64,000 nt of DNA, taken from the NCBI RefSeq assembly GCF_900095135.1, contig NZ_LT605205.1, forward strand, positions 2,666,001-2,730,000, read 5' to 3'. This stretch comes from Proteiniphilum saccharofermentans (lineage in GTDB: Bacteria > Bacteroidota > Bacteroidia > Bacteroidales > Dysgonomonadaceae). Shown here in pieces: positions 26,251-35,973 of this stretch. Position numbers and translations under genes: made by a program. The notes under the pieces are model-generated. The model did not search any database, was not told the origin of the DNA, and saw only the letters and a program-made list of their open reading frames with translations. Within the stretch, counting starts at the first letter, position 1; each line of letters opens with the position of its first letter.

Positions 26251-27144
26251 ATGAAAAAGATCGTATTATTCATTTTTTTTACCGGGCTTATTCATAATGC
26301 CGCCCTTCCCCAACCAAAAGTAACTGCAGAAAAAACTGGAGATAAAATTGAGATAAAAGTAAACGGGAACCTATTTACAAATTATATTATTTCGGAACAT
26401 GAGAAATATCCCTTTTTCTTTCCGGTGAATGGCCCTTCAAACGCTTCCGTAACCTCAATGCGCAATGCAAATTATCCACATCATAGTTCACTCTTTTTCG
26501 GGTGCGACAGGGTAAACGGAGGCAATTACTGGCAGGAGGGCTTAGAGAGGGGGCAAATCATTTCCCTGAGAGCCGATATTATTGAAACAGGCAATGATAA
26601 GGTAGTAATCGAAAACGAATGCATCTGGAGGCGTCCCGGCGCCGATGCTCCCATCAAAGACAAACGGATTATTACTATTTCCGCCCCGTCAAAAGGCAAA
26701 TTCCAAATCGATTTTGATGTCACGATGGAAATACTGATAGATGTGGTGATCGAAAAAACAAACCATTCGCTGTTCAGTGGACGCATGGATCCTGATTTGG
26801 CAGTGATTAACGGGGGAACAATAGTCAATGCCGAAGGGGAGACCGGAGAAAAAGCTACTTTCGGGAAACGTTCCCCGTGGATAGACTGTCATGGTAAAAG
26901 GCAAGGAAAAATAGAAGGAATGGCTATCATGCAGCATCCTTCCAACGACTGGTACCCCGCTCCATGGTTCACGCGCGATTATGGTTTTTTTTCCCCCACT
27001 CCTATGTACTGGCCGGAGAATGATAAAACTACCACGCTGAAAAAGGGGGAAGTGATCAAACTCAGATATCGGGTGCTTGTGCACAGCGGCAACCATATCG
27101 AGGCCGGAATAGCCGGGGAGTTTGAAAAATATAAATCAGAATAA
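26251..27144 (+). CDS. DUF6807 secreted protein, second copy
   Basis: 297 residues with a signal peptide (about 1-20). It is a shorter relative of its upstream neighbour: FFFPVNGPSNASVTSMRNANYPHHSSLFFGCDRVNGGNYW carries the histidine pair, and MAIMQHPSNDWYPAPWFTRDYG matches the late HPSN motif of the first copy. The two probably act on the same periplasmic substrate or as partners. Separated by 11 bases from the first copy and 12 from the next gene. Confidence 0.78.
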   Translation: MKKIVLFIFFTGLIHNAALPQPKVTAEKTGDKIEIKVNGNLFTNYIISEHEKYPFFFPVNGPSNASVTSMRNANYPHHSSLFFGCDRVNGGNYWQEGLERGQIISLRADIIETGNDKVVIENECIWRRPGADAPIKDKRIITISAPSKGKFQIDFDVTMEILIDVVIEKTNHSLFSGRMDPDLAVINGGTIVNAEGETGEKATFGKRSPWIDCHGKRQGKIEGMAIMQHPSNDWYPAPWFTRDYGFFSPTPMYWPENDKTTTLKKGEVIKLRYRVLVHSGNHIEAGIAGEFEKYKSE

Positions 27145-27156
27145 ATTCAAATAAAA

Positions 27157-28539
27157 ATGAAAAGAAGAATGTTTATAAAAAAAGCAGCGGCAACAGCAGT
27201 CGGAACAGCGGTTTTTCCTACCATTGTTCCTTCATCGGTGTTCGGCAAAAATGCACCAAGCAATAAAATTCATATCGGACAGATTGGTTGTGGCAGAATT
27301 GCCCGGGATCATGATATGGCAGAGACAATAAAATATGATAAAGCGCAATTCATGGCTGTTTGCGATGTGGACAGCAAACGTCTGGCGGATGGGAAAAAGT
27401 ATGTGGATGAATATTACACGAAAAAGACCGGTAAAAAATCCTATTCAAATGCGAAAATGTATGAAAATTACATCGATATGCTATCCGATAATGAAATTGA
27501 TGCTGTAATTATCAGTACACCGGATCATTGGCATGCCGAACCTGCCATCCGCGCTGCTTTGGCTAAAAAGGACATATATTTGCAAAAGCCCACATCGTTA
27601 ACTGTTGAGGAAGGTAGGCTTTTAAGCGATGTGGTACGTCGTCAAAATGTGATCCTCCAGGTAGGAACGCAGCAACGTTCATCTCCCCAATTCAGGATAG
27701 CGGCAGAATTGGTGAGAAACGGGAGGATTGGCAAGCTTCATACTGTGAAAATAGGATTACCCGGTGACCCTTCCGGTCCCGAAGCAAGTGAAATGCCTGT
27801 TCCTAAGAATTTGAATTACGACATGTGGCTCGGATCAACCCCTGAAGTTTATTATACCGAAATCAGGGTTCATCCCCAAAACAACTATGGCCGTCCTGGA
27901 TGGTTGCGTTGTGAGCAGTTTGGTGCGGGTATGATTACCGGATGGGGACAGCATCATTTTGATTCGGCCGCATGGGGTATGGATACGGAATACACAGGCC
28001 CTGTTTCTGTGGAGGCTATCGCGCAATTCCCCAAATCGGGGCTGTGGGATGTGCACGGCGATTTTATGGTAAAAGCGGAGTATGAAAACGGAATAACCAT
28101 GTACACAAGTGGAGGTTATCCCAACGGCATCAGATATGAAGGCACCGATGGATGGATTTTCGTTTCCCGGGGTAATTACGTAGCATCTACAAGTGATCCG
28201 GTGGCTCAGGGAAATAATGCAAAAGCGTTGGATGCCAGTGATCCGAAAATTTTGACTTCAGAAATCGGTGAAAATGAGATTCATTTGTATAAGAGTGACA
28301 ATCAACACGGGAATTGGCTTAACTGTATAGAATCGAGAAAAGAACCCATATCGCCGGTAGAAATCGGGCATCGTACCTGCACCGTCTGTCTGATCAGTCA
28401 TATCGCAATGAAAATTCCGGGCAGACTGGAATGGGATCCGAAACTCGAGAAGTTCAAAAACAGTGAATTGGCAAACTCTATGCTGAGAAGACCGCAGAGG
28501 GCCCCATACGGTACAGATTATATTCAACTATCTCAATAA
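27157..28539 (+). CDS. Gfo/Idh/MocA-family oxidoreductase with Tat signal
   Basis: 460 residues. The N-terminus KRRMFIKKAAATAVGTAV is a twin-arginine export signal, so the enzyme folds with its NAD(P) in the cytoplasm and works in the periplasm. The Rossmann motif is GQIGCGRIARDHD (about 44-56), STPDHWHAEPAI follows, and the usual catalytic EKP motif is QKP (LQKPTSLTVEEG), a variant seen in some secreted members. A late GHRTCTVCLISHIAMK segment is typical of the subfamily. It would oxidise or reduce a sugar ring, perhaps with the DUF6807 proteins. Confidence 0.85.
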   Translation: MKRRMFIKKAAATAVGTAVFPTIVPSSVFGKNAPSNKIHIGQIGCGRIARDHDMAETIKYDKAQFMAVCDVDSKRLADGKKYVDEYYTKKTGKKSYSNAKMYENYIDMLSDNEIDAVIISTPDHWHAEPAIRAALAKKDIYLQKPTSLTVEEGRLLSDVVRRQNVILQVGTQQRSSPQFRIAAELVRNGRIGKLHTVKIGLPGDPSGPEASEMPVPKNLNYDMWLGSTPEVYYTEIRVHPQNNYGRPGWLRCEQFGAGMITGWGQHHFDSAAWGMDTEYTGPVSVEAIAQFPKSGLWDVHGDFMVKAEYENGITMYTSGGYPNGIRYEGTDGWIFVSRGNYVASTSDPVAQGNNAKALDASDPKILTSEIGENEIHLYKSDNQHGNWLNCIESRKEPISPVEIGHRTCTVCLISHIAMKIPGRLEWDPKLEKFKNSELANSMLRRPQRAPYGTDYIQLSQ

Positions 28540-28552
28540 GCTAAATGAGCAG

Positions 28553-28668
28553 AACTAAGCTTGCTTGAATGTTTTCGATAAGCGATGTGCGGAAAGCAAA
28601 CTTGTTTGCATTATGCCGTCGCGAGAAAACAACTAAGTTTACTTGAACTAGCCATAGCGAGAGATAGT
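28553..28668. repeat. Cluster of dispersed short palindromes
   Basis: Within the 162-base gap between two oxidoreductase genes lie three related palindromes: AAGC-TT-GCTT (about 28558), CAAAC-TT-GTTTG with its GCATTATGCC tail (28592-28615, same as 10733-10755), and AAGT-TT-ACTT (about 28634). They look like copies of one interspersed element family inserted in or next to each other. Confidence 0.6.
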
Positions 28669-28701
28669 CTAACTTAAATGAAATTTTAAAGAATTGAAGT
28701 A

Positions 28702-30138
28702 ATGAGAAATATTCTTTATAAACTGGTGATTATTCTTGGAGCCCTTTTACTCTTTTCATGCAATATGCGTAAAGACACAGAAAAAGAACAATCGCCGACT
28801 ACGTTTACAGGTCAGGACGGAGAGATCAGATTAGTGGTATTGGATCCAGGTCATTTTCATGCCAGTCTGCTTCAGAAATTTCCACAGCGTCAGGTCAACG
28901 ACACCGTACACGTATATGCGCCTGAGGGGAACGAACTTGATCAGTATCTGGAAAGTATTGAAAGTTATAACCAGCGCCCGGAAAACCCGACTAATTGGCA
29001 GATAGTGTTATATGCCGGGAAGGATTATCTCGAGAAGATGATTGAAGAGAAAAATGGAAATGTAGTGATTCTGGCTGGAAATAACAGGAAAAAAACCGAG
29101 TATATTTTCCAGTCGCTCAATGCCGGATTCAATGTCCTTTCAGATAAGCCGATGGCAATCAATAAGGAAAATTTCAATCTACTCAAGGAGGCTTTTAATT
29201 CTGCGGACGCACATGGCTCATACTTGTTGGATGTTATGACGGAAAGGAACGAGATCATCAATACACTTACCCGTAAACTTGTGAACAGGAAAGAACTGTT
29301 TGGAGAATTACAAGCCGGCACCCCGGATAATCCCGGAATAGCCATGGAAAGTGTGCATCATTATTATAAGGAAGTATCCGGAAATACACTGGTTCGTCCG
29401 GCATGGTTTTACGATGTGGAACAACAGGGAGAAGGAATTGCAGATGTGTCGGTACATTTAATAGATCTAATCAACTGGCAGTGCTTTCCTGACCAGATAA
29501 TCGATTATACCAACGATGTACAAATGACAGCCGCAAGTCATTGGCCCACCAAATTGACGTTGCAGGATTTTTCCCGGTCAACAAAGATGAATGCTTTCCC
29601 CGATTTCCTGCAGAAATATATCAATAATTCAGTATTGGAGGTTTATGGTAACGGAAAAATCGATTATCAGGTAAAAGGAAAAAATATATCAATGACCGTT
29701 CTATGGAATTATGAAGCTCCCAAAGGAGGTGGTGATACTTATAATGGCCTTATCAGGGGAACGAATGCGTCTATTGAAATTACTCAGGATCAATCGGTTA
29801 ACTATATAAAAGAATTATTTATTCAAAAAGAGAAATCTTTTGATGAACAAACTTTCGATTCTAATATAGTGAAAGCAGTGACAGATCTGCAAGCATCGTA
29901 TCCTTATGTATCGGCAGAGAAAGTTGCGGAAGGAAGGTATAAGATCATTGCTCCTTTGGAATTCAGAAAAGGACATGAAGACTATTTTGGAATGGTAGCC
30001 GAAAAATATTTCGGGTATCTTGTGAACCGGGATATGCCGGAATGGGAAATATCAAACACCATAACAAAATATTATATAACGACAACCGCTTTAGAAATGG
30101 CGAAAAATATTAATCACCCTGAATCTCACAATAATTAA
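28702..30138 (+). CDS. Lipoprotein oxidoreductase, Gfo/Idh/MocA type with Oxidoreduct_C domain
   Basis: 478 residues. A lipoprotein signal ends at LLFSCNM (Cys about 20). The N-terminal half has a Rossmann-like fold (IRLVVLDPGHFHASLLQ, VVILAGNNRKK, NVLSDKPMAI with the KP motif) and the C-terminal half looks like the 'putative oxidoreductase C-terminal' domain, with VSVHLIDLINWQCFPDQ and ending in YFGYLVNRDMPEWE. It precedes SusC by 35 bases of leader. A degraded copy of its 3' end lies after SusD at 35350-35402. Confidence 0.8.
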   Translation: MRNILYKLVIILGALLLFSCNMRKDTEKEQSPTTFTGQDGEIRLVVLDPGHFHASLLQKFPQRQVNDTVHVYAPEGNELDQYLESIESYNQRPENPTNWQIVLYAGKDYLEKMIEEKNGNVVILAGNNRKKTEYIFQSLNAGFNVLSDKPMAINKENFNLLKEAFNSADAHGSYLLDVMTERNEIINTLTRKLVNRKELFGELQAGTPDNPGIAMESVHHYYKEVSGNTLVRPAWFYDVEQQGEGIADVSVHLIDLINWQCFPDQIIDYTNDVQMTAASHWPTKLTLQDFSRSTKMNAFPDFLQKYINNSVLEVYGNGKIDYQVKGKNISMTVLWNYEAPKGGGDTYNGLIRGTNASIEITQDQSVNYIKELFIQKEKSFDEQTFDSNIVKAVTDLQASYPYVSAEKVAEGRYKIIAPLEFRKGHEDYFGMVAEKYFGYLVNRDMPEWEISNTITKYYITTTALEMAKNINHPESHNN

Positions 30139-30172
30139 ACCATTTATTATTTATTTTTTTAATTAGATCATT

Positions 30173-33100
30173 ATGAAAGAAAAGAATGAATTTTTTCTCT
30201 ATTCAAGAAAGTTGAAGATGGGAGATGGGACCATGAAACTGACGTTGGCCGGTTTTATTATGGCCTTACTTTTCTCTTTCCCTATAAGCTCTTTCGCTTT
30301 AGGTGAATACTCTACCCCCCCCCCCCGCAATCCAACCAATTGAACAACAGCAAGTTACAAGGACAGCAAGCGGTCGTATCATTGACACTCAGGGCGAATC
30401 CCTGGTCGGTGTAAATGTAATTGAAGCCGGAACAACCAATGGAACCGTCACCGACATAGACGGGAATTACACATTAAAACTCACCACCTCAGATCCAATG
30501 TTGAATATATCTTATATCGGATTTGAAACACAAACAGTAAATGTGGGAAACAGAAGCGTTATTGACATTACTTTAAAAGAAGAGACAAGCTTCCTGGATG
30601 AAGTAGTGGTCATAGGATACGGAACCATGAGGCAGAAAGACCTGACGAGTGCCATATCTACGATTAAAACGGAAGCGCTCAAAGCGGAGAGCCCTCGTTC
30701 CATTCAGGACCTGCTACGGGGTAATTCTGCTGGATTAAATATTGGTTTTGCCAATTCGGCAAAAGGAAGCGCGGGACTGCAAATTAGAGGTGTGAATACG
30801 TTAAAAGCCGGTTCAGAACCTCTTATCGTGTTAGACGGAGTTATTTTCGAGGGAGCTTTAACGGATATCAATCCTATGGATGTAGCTTCTATTGATATTT
30901 TGAAAGACGCCAGTTCTGCAGCCGTTTATGGAGCCAAAGCGGCCAGCGGGGTAATCGTTATTTTAACACAAAAAGGAGGGCGAGGCGGCAAACCTTTAGT
31001 ATCTTTCAATACTTCAACGGGTTTCGTGCAGTCGGCCAATCAGCCTAAGTTATTAGATGCAGAAGGTTTCATGCAATATCGAAGAGCCTATGAGATAGGT
31101 AAAAATACGGATGCATATCTGCAACAATATCCCGAAATTTTTGAAGATCCACGTAAACTTCAAAATGTAAATCAACGCGACTGGTTCAACTATGACAAAC
31201 AAACACCGGTAGAAACCTTTACCGAAGAAGATCTTTTAAGAACCTGGGCGTCCCGTTTAGAACTCAAAGCACCGGAAATCGACAACTTTATCCTTAACAG
31301 GACGACCGATTGGGCGAAAAAAGTATTCCACATAGGCTTACAGCAAGATTACCAGGCAGCTATATCAAACAGAACCGACGATGTCTCTTACTATTGGTCA
31401 TTAGGTTACTCTGATAGAGAAGGAATCATTGTAGGAGATCGATTTAGCACTTTCAGAACACGACTTAATCTGGAGTCTACAATTACTCCTTTTTTGAAAA
31501 TAGGTTTGAATTCAGGTTTCTCATCCAGAAATGAAGGCTATCTACAAGCCGATTGGGGACAAATGGTTAGAATATCTCCCTACGGAGCAGATGAGATCGG
31601 CAATCCGGAAGTGGAGGAATATATCTGGAAATATCCCACCTCGGACGTAACCCCGGTAAACCCTTTCTTCGATAATTTATACAGAGACCGGAAGGACGTG
31701 TACAGTGCTTTGAATGCAAATTTATACGCTATTGTGACACTGCCTTTCGAAATAGAATATCAGTTTAACTACATTCCATATCTTGAGTGGCGGGAATATT
31801 ACAACCACGAATCTTCCAAGAACTTTTCATGGGCGGCAAGCGGGGGAAGGTCTGAACGCACAACACATAAAATCTATTCGTGGCAGGTCGATAATGTATT
31901 GAGATGGAAAAAGAGGTTCAATGGGATTCATAATATTGAGACCACTTTTTTGGTAAACGCTGAGCAAAGACAATATTGGAGTCAAAAAATGACTGCCACA
32001 CAATTCTCGCCAAACGATATTTTGGGATATCACCGGATACAGGCAGGAACTGTTCCACTGAATGAAAGTAATGATACATACCGTACGGGAGATGCCTTGA
32101 TGGGAAGGTTGTTTTACTCGTTAAAAGACAGATATATGATTACCACATCCGTTCGGAGAGACGGTTATTCCGCCTTCGGGCAGAGAAATCCCCGGGCTGT
32201 TTTTCCGGCTGTAGCCTTAGGATGGATCTTTACAGCAGAAAAGTTTTCAGAACCGATAACGAGTTGGTTCGATTACGGCAAACTGCGTTTCTCCTGGGGT
32301 GAAAACGGGAACAGGGATATCGGGCAATACGAAGCATTATCGGATATGGTATCCGGACCACACCCCTACATCGACCAAAACGGGAATGTGTATATCACAT
32401 CACAGATCTATGTGAACAGGATGTCCAATGTCAATTTGAAATGGGAGCGTACAGCTTCCGTCAATGTTGGACTGGATTTCTCTTTCCTGAATAACAGGAT
32501 CAGCGGCGCTTTGGAAGCTTATAAAGCCACCACAAACGATTTGTTGGTAGATAGGGCGCTCCCCGAGATTATCGGATATAACAGTGTGGCCGCAAACCTG
32601 GGGAAATTAGAAAACAGGGGATTTGAAGCAACGGTAAATGCAAATATCATTTCGAGTCCTAAGTTTGACTGGAACGCTTCCGCTAACTTCTCGCTGAACA
32701 GAAGAAAAATCGTAAGCCTCTATGGTGATATGATTGATATAATAGATGACAACGGGAACGTAATCGGACAAAAAGAAGCCGATGATATTAAAAACAAATG
32801 GTTTATCGGGCAAGACCCCGACCGTATATGGGATTATGAACATATAGGTGTCTGGCAAAAAGAAGAGGCAACGGAGGCTGCTATATATGGTTTACAACCG
32901 GGTGATTTTAAATACAAAGACCAAAATGAGGATGGAGTAATGACAGATGAAGACAAGATATTTCAAGGGTATACTACTCCTCGCTTCAGATGGACATTAC
33001 GTAACGAATTCGTTTTTTATAAAAACCTCTCTTTATCAACCATGATATATTCTTATTGGGGACAATACGGCTCATTTAACCGTGCAGCAAACGTTTCCAA

Positions 33101-33413
33101 CTTTCCAGACAGATGTTCGGAATATGTTCAGCCTTACTGGACTGCTGAAAACAAAATAAATGATTATGCCCGTATAGGCTCTAAAAATATTGGGACAGTG
33201 TATAAAGAGAAATCATTTATCCGGCTCGAAAACATCACATTGTCATACAATGTGCCCAAAACGTTGATTCAGAAAATATCTGTTCAGGATATGCGTTTAT
33301 CACTCTCTGTTAGAAATGTAGCTGTATTTTCTCCTGACTGGAACTTCTGGGATCCCGAATTGAGCGAGCCTACCCCCCGAATTTACAATATCAGTTTAAA
33401 TTTCACCCTTTAA
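30173..33413 (+). CDS. SusC-family TonB-dependent receptor, out of frame at a poly-C tract
   Basis: Outer-membrane glycan importer paired with the next gene. The ATG at 30173 opens a signal peptide (MKLTLAGFIMALLFSFPISS) that in this sequence runs into TPPPRNPTN and a stop. The body is open in another frame from 30303 (GTG) for 1036 residues: a CarboxypepD_reg-like domain (GRIIDTQGESLVGVNVIEAG), a plug (VIGYGTMRQKDLTSAIS, LQIRGVNTLKAGSEPLIVLDG) and a long barrel ending in NISLNFTL. The two frames meet at a run of 12 C (30315-30326). Removing one C or adding two restores one protein of about 1079 residues. It is therefore off as written, either through phase variation or a sequencing error. 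Confidence 0.9.
30315..30326 (+). repeat. Homopolymer tract of 12 C inside susC
   Basis: Twelve C in a row directly after the signal peptide region. With 11 or 14 C the peptide reads STPPPAIQPIEQQQVTR and continues into the receptor; with 12 it stops after 56 residues. Tracts of this length are prone to slippage. Confidence 0.9.
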
Positions 33414-33426
33414 TATTTCAAATAAT

Positions 33427-35343
33427 ATGAAGACATTATTATCAAAACATAATAAAACAATACTCCTGTTGGGGATATTTATCTTAACATGGAGTTGTTC
33501 TGATAGCTGGCTGGAGCCAAGACCCTTGTCTTTTTATACTCCGGAAAATACATATGTCGATGCTGCGGGTTTTTATGCCGCATTAACCACATGTGAACGC
33601 AATATGAGACACGAGTATTTCGGAGACGGATCTCCCATTCTGACGGAATTTATTCTGTCGGATATGGCTGTGGAAGGAACCACCGATAAAGCCGGTCCTC
33701 AAATGGATCTGGATGTTACACTTTTACCGGATGCTAATCTGAACAGCGAGAATACAACAAGAATAGGATGGTATTGGTACGAAGGTTATAAAGGTGTTAA
33801 ATACGCGAATGTTGTAATTGCAAGAATTGATGAGGCCCAATATAAGGATGAAGCTGAAAGAAACGCGGTGCTGGGATCAGCTTATTTCCACAGGGCATAC
33901 CGGTATTATAAACTTACCCACCAGTTCGGCAACGTTCCTTATCTGGACTGGGAAATAGTAGAACCCAAATACGATTTTTACTCGTATGACCGATGGTCCA
34001 TTCTGGAGAAAATGCTTCCTGAACTTGAGTTTGCCTATCAATGGGTTCCTGAGAAAGTAGACCGTGGAAGAACGTCTAAAGCAGCTTGCGGAGTATTGCT
34101 GATGAAAGTTTGCATGGCGTTGGGAGAATTTGACCGAGCTATTGAAGTGGGTAATGAAATTGTTGCCAAACACCCGTTAATGACCCAGCGGTTTACGGTA
34201 AACCGGACAAAACCAGGAACAAACCTGATGCACGACCTTCATAGTGTAGAAGCCAAACTTGACCTGAGTAATACAGAAGGATTGATGTATGTGGTTGCAT
34301 ATCCTGAAGTTGACGGTTCTGCCAGAATTCAAACCATGCGCAATGGTGTGCCTTTTTGGAACAGTGGGAACGTGAGGACACCCAACGGAAATGCAGGGAC
34401 AAGTGTTAGCATCCATGCTTCAGAAACCGATCCTTTGATGGATTTGAACAAAAGCTACGGAAGAGGAATTGGTCGCTTACGCCCGACATATTATTATACC
34501 AATAAGGTCTGGACGGAAAAAGAGATGAATGATTTGCGTGGAATTTATAATCGCGATAGTTGGAAAAGCCCCGAAGACTTAAAGTATAACCACCCCAATT
34601 TATTAACATCGAGCGATCCATTGGTCAAGGAATGGTACGGGAAAAACATGATTAAACCTGTGGCAATGTCGGTAGAAGACACTATCCGCTGCTGGTTCTC
34701 ATGGCCCCATTATAAACTCTTTGTTCCTGATCCACTTCAAACACAGTGGGCCGGAGGAGAAACCCCCTGGTACATTTATCGTTCTGCCGAAGTATATATA
34801 ATGATGGCAGAATGTTATTACTGGAAAAGTCAACCCGCACAGGCGGCTGAAGCTTTAAACGTAGTCAGGGTAAGAGCGGGAGCCGATCCTTTGACAGCTG
34901 CAGATATAAATATCGGCGCTATTCTGGATGAAAGGGCAAGGGAGTTGTATTATGAAGAAAACAGAAAATCCGAATTAACAAGAGTAGCATATACCTATGC
35001 AAAGACCGGAAAACCTTGTGAAGTATTTGGCGGCAGAGTGTACAGGCTGGATAATTTCTCCGGACCGGGAGGAACAGGGGCAAATATAAAACAGGAAGGA
35101 ATTAACTTTTATTATGATTGGATAATGAAACAATCCAATTTCTATAACAAAGGCGTAAAACATACATGGGCAGAATATAAAATGAGCGTACATCATGTTT
35201 TATGGCCCGTTCCTGCAAATGCTATAAATACAAATATAAGAGGAATCATCAATCAGAATATTGGTTATCCTGGAGCAGAAAACAATGTTGAACCTTTAAT
35301 AGTTCCCAAAGAAGGAACTGTGCTTGGACCGGATACGAATTAA
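33427..35343 (+). CDS. SusD/RagB-family nutrient-binding lipoprotein
   Basis: 638 residues. The lipobox is TWSCSD (Cys about 24), so it sits on the outer membrane over its SusC partner. The SusD N-terminal part has WLEPRPLSFYTPENTY and a TPR-rich helical core (NAVLGSAYFHRAYRYYKLTHQFGNVPYLD; EFDRAIEVGNEIV), and the C-terminal RagB domain includes AEVYIMMAECYYWK, ALNVVRVRAGADP and ILDERARELYYEE. It starts 13 bases after SusC. Its ligand is the glycan of this locus, unknown from sequence. Confidence 0.93.
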   Translation: MKTLLSKHNKTILLLGIFILTWSCSDSWLEPRPLSFYTPENTYVDAAGFYAALTTCERNMRHEYFGDGSPILTEFILSDMAVEGTTDKAGPQMDLDVTLLPDANLNSENTTRIGWYWYEGYKGVKYANVVIARIDEAQYKDEAERNAVLGSAYFHRAYRYYKLTHQFGNVPYLDWEIVEPKYDFYSYDRWSILEKMLPELEFAYQWVPEKVDRGRTSKAACGVLLMKVCMALGEFDRAIEVGNEIVAKHPLMTQRFTVNRTKPGTNLMHDLHSVEAKLDLSNTEGLMYVVAYPEVDGSARIQTMRNGVPFWNSGNVRTPNGNAGTSVSIHASETDPLMDLNKSYGRGIGRLRPTYYYTNKVWTEKEMNDLRGIYNRDSWKSPEDLKYNHPNLLTSSDPLVKEWYGKNMIKPVAMSVEDTIRCWFSWPHYKLFVPDPLQTQWAGGETPWYIYRSAEVYIMMAECYYWKSQPAQAAEALNVVRVRAGADPLTAADINIGAILDERARELYYEENRKSELTRVAYTYAKTGKPCEVFGGRVYRLDNFSGPGGTGANIKQEGINFYYDWIMKQSNFYNKGVKHTWAEYKMSVHHVLWPVPANAINTNIRGIINQNIGYPGAENNVEPLIVPKEGTVLGPDTN

Positions 35344-35349
35344 AAGAAG

Positions 35350-35402
35350 AAGTATCTTCGGATATCTTGTTAACCGGAATATGCCAGAGTAGAAAATATT
35401 GA
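35350..35402 (+). pseudogene. Relic of an oxidoreductase 3' end
   Basis: Just after the SusD stop the DNA reads FGYLVNRNMPE followed by a TAG and KILK, matching the end of the lipoprotein oxidoreductase (FGYLVNRDMPEWEIS) at 30007-30060 in DNA at about 80 percent. The rest of the gene is missing. It looks like the leftover of a duplicated or replaced gene in this locus. Confidence 0.7.
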
Positions 35403-35443
35403 AACAGTAAAAAATCGATTTATCATCTCTTTCAAATCCTGGC

Positions 35444-35490
35444 CCACTCCGGAAAGTCAATATACCTGACTTTTCCGGGGTGGAGTTTTT
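35444..35490 (+). terminator. Terminator of the SusCD operon
   Basis: A 16-bp stem with one bulge and one G-T pair (35444-35459 with 35467-35483), a 7-base loop, and a GAGTTTTT tail. Confidence 0.75.
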
Positions 35491-35530
35491 ATGATCATGC
35501 TGCAAACCAAAAAAATGACGTTACGGCTAT

Positions 35531-35555
35531 GAAGGCGCTTGAGTCAAGCGATGCG
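35531..35555. repeat. Short palindrome CGCTTGA-G-TCAAGCG
   Basis: An inverted repeat within the gap after SusD, enclosed in GGCG...CGCC arms. It resembles the TCAAGC/GCTTGA palindromes at 54392-54405 and near 28558. Confidence 0.45.
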
Positions 35556-35795
35556 CCACATATGATCACAAAAAAATGAGATAGTATCCTCTTAATTTTC
35601 GACTGCATAATTACCTGTATCATAAACAATGGATCAAATAATATAAAGATGAGAAATAAAGTTTCAGAATACGACAGAAATAGGAAAATACATGGATTCA
35701 ACCACACGCATGCCTCTGGAGCAGGAGGAAATTCAAAATATGGTAATATCCTGGTAATGGCAACCCGTAGTGAAATTGATGTATATAACTATGGC

Positions 35796-35810
35796 CTAAG
35801 TTCAACTTAG
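35796..35810. repeat. 15-bp palindrome abutting the left IS30 end
   Basis: CTAAGTT-C-AACTTAG, perfect, immediately left of the left inverted repeat. IS30-family elements often choose palindromic targets, so this could relate to target choice, but no matching half is visible on the right. Confidence 0.5.
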
Positions 35811-35892
35811 AAGTGCAACATCCACGTGTTGTTTTTTGAAATGATTCTTCACAACAATCATGAAAAACACCGCGGGGGTTTGCCTAACGGCC

Positions 35893-35910
35893 GGGGGCGC
35901 GCAAGCCCCC
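35893..35910 (+). promoter_or_regulatory. GC hairpin upstream of the transposase
   Basis: GGGGGC (35893-35898) pairs with GCCCCC (35905-35910) around a 6-base loop, inside the IS left end. Such hairpins limit read-through into transposase genes. Confidence 0.6.
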
Positions 35911-35973
35911 GAAGAGAGTCGGACAGCAACATAAAAGAAAAAGGAGACCGAAGTCTCCCTAAAATTAACTATT

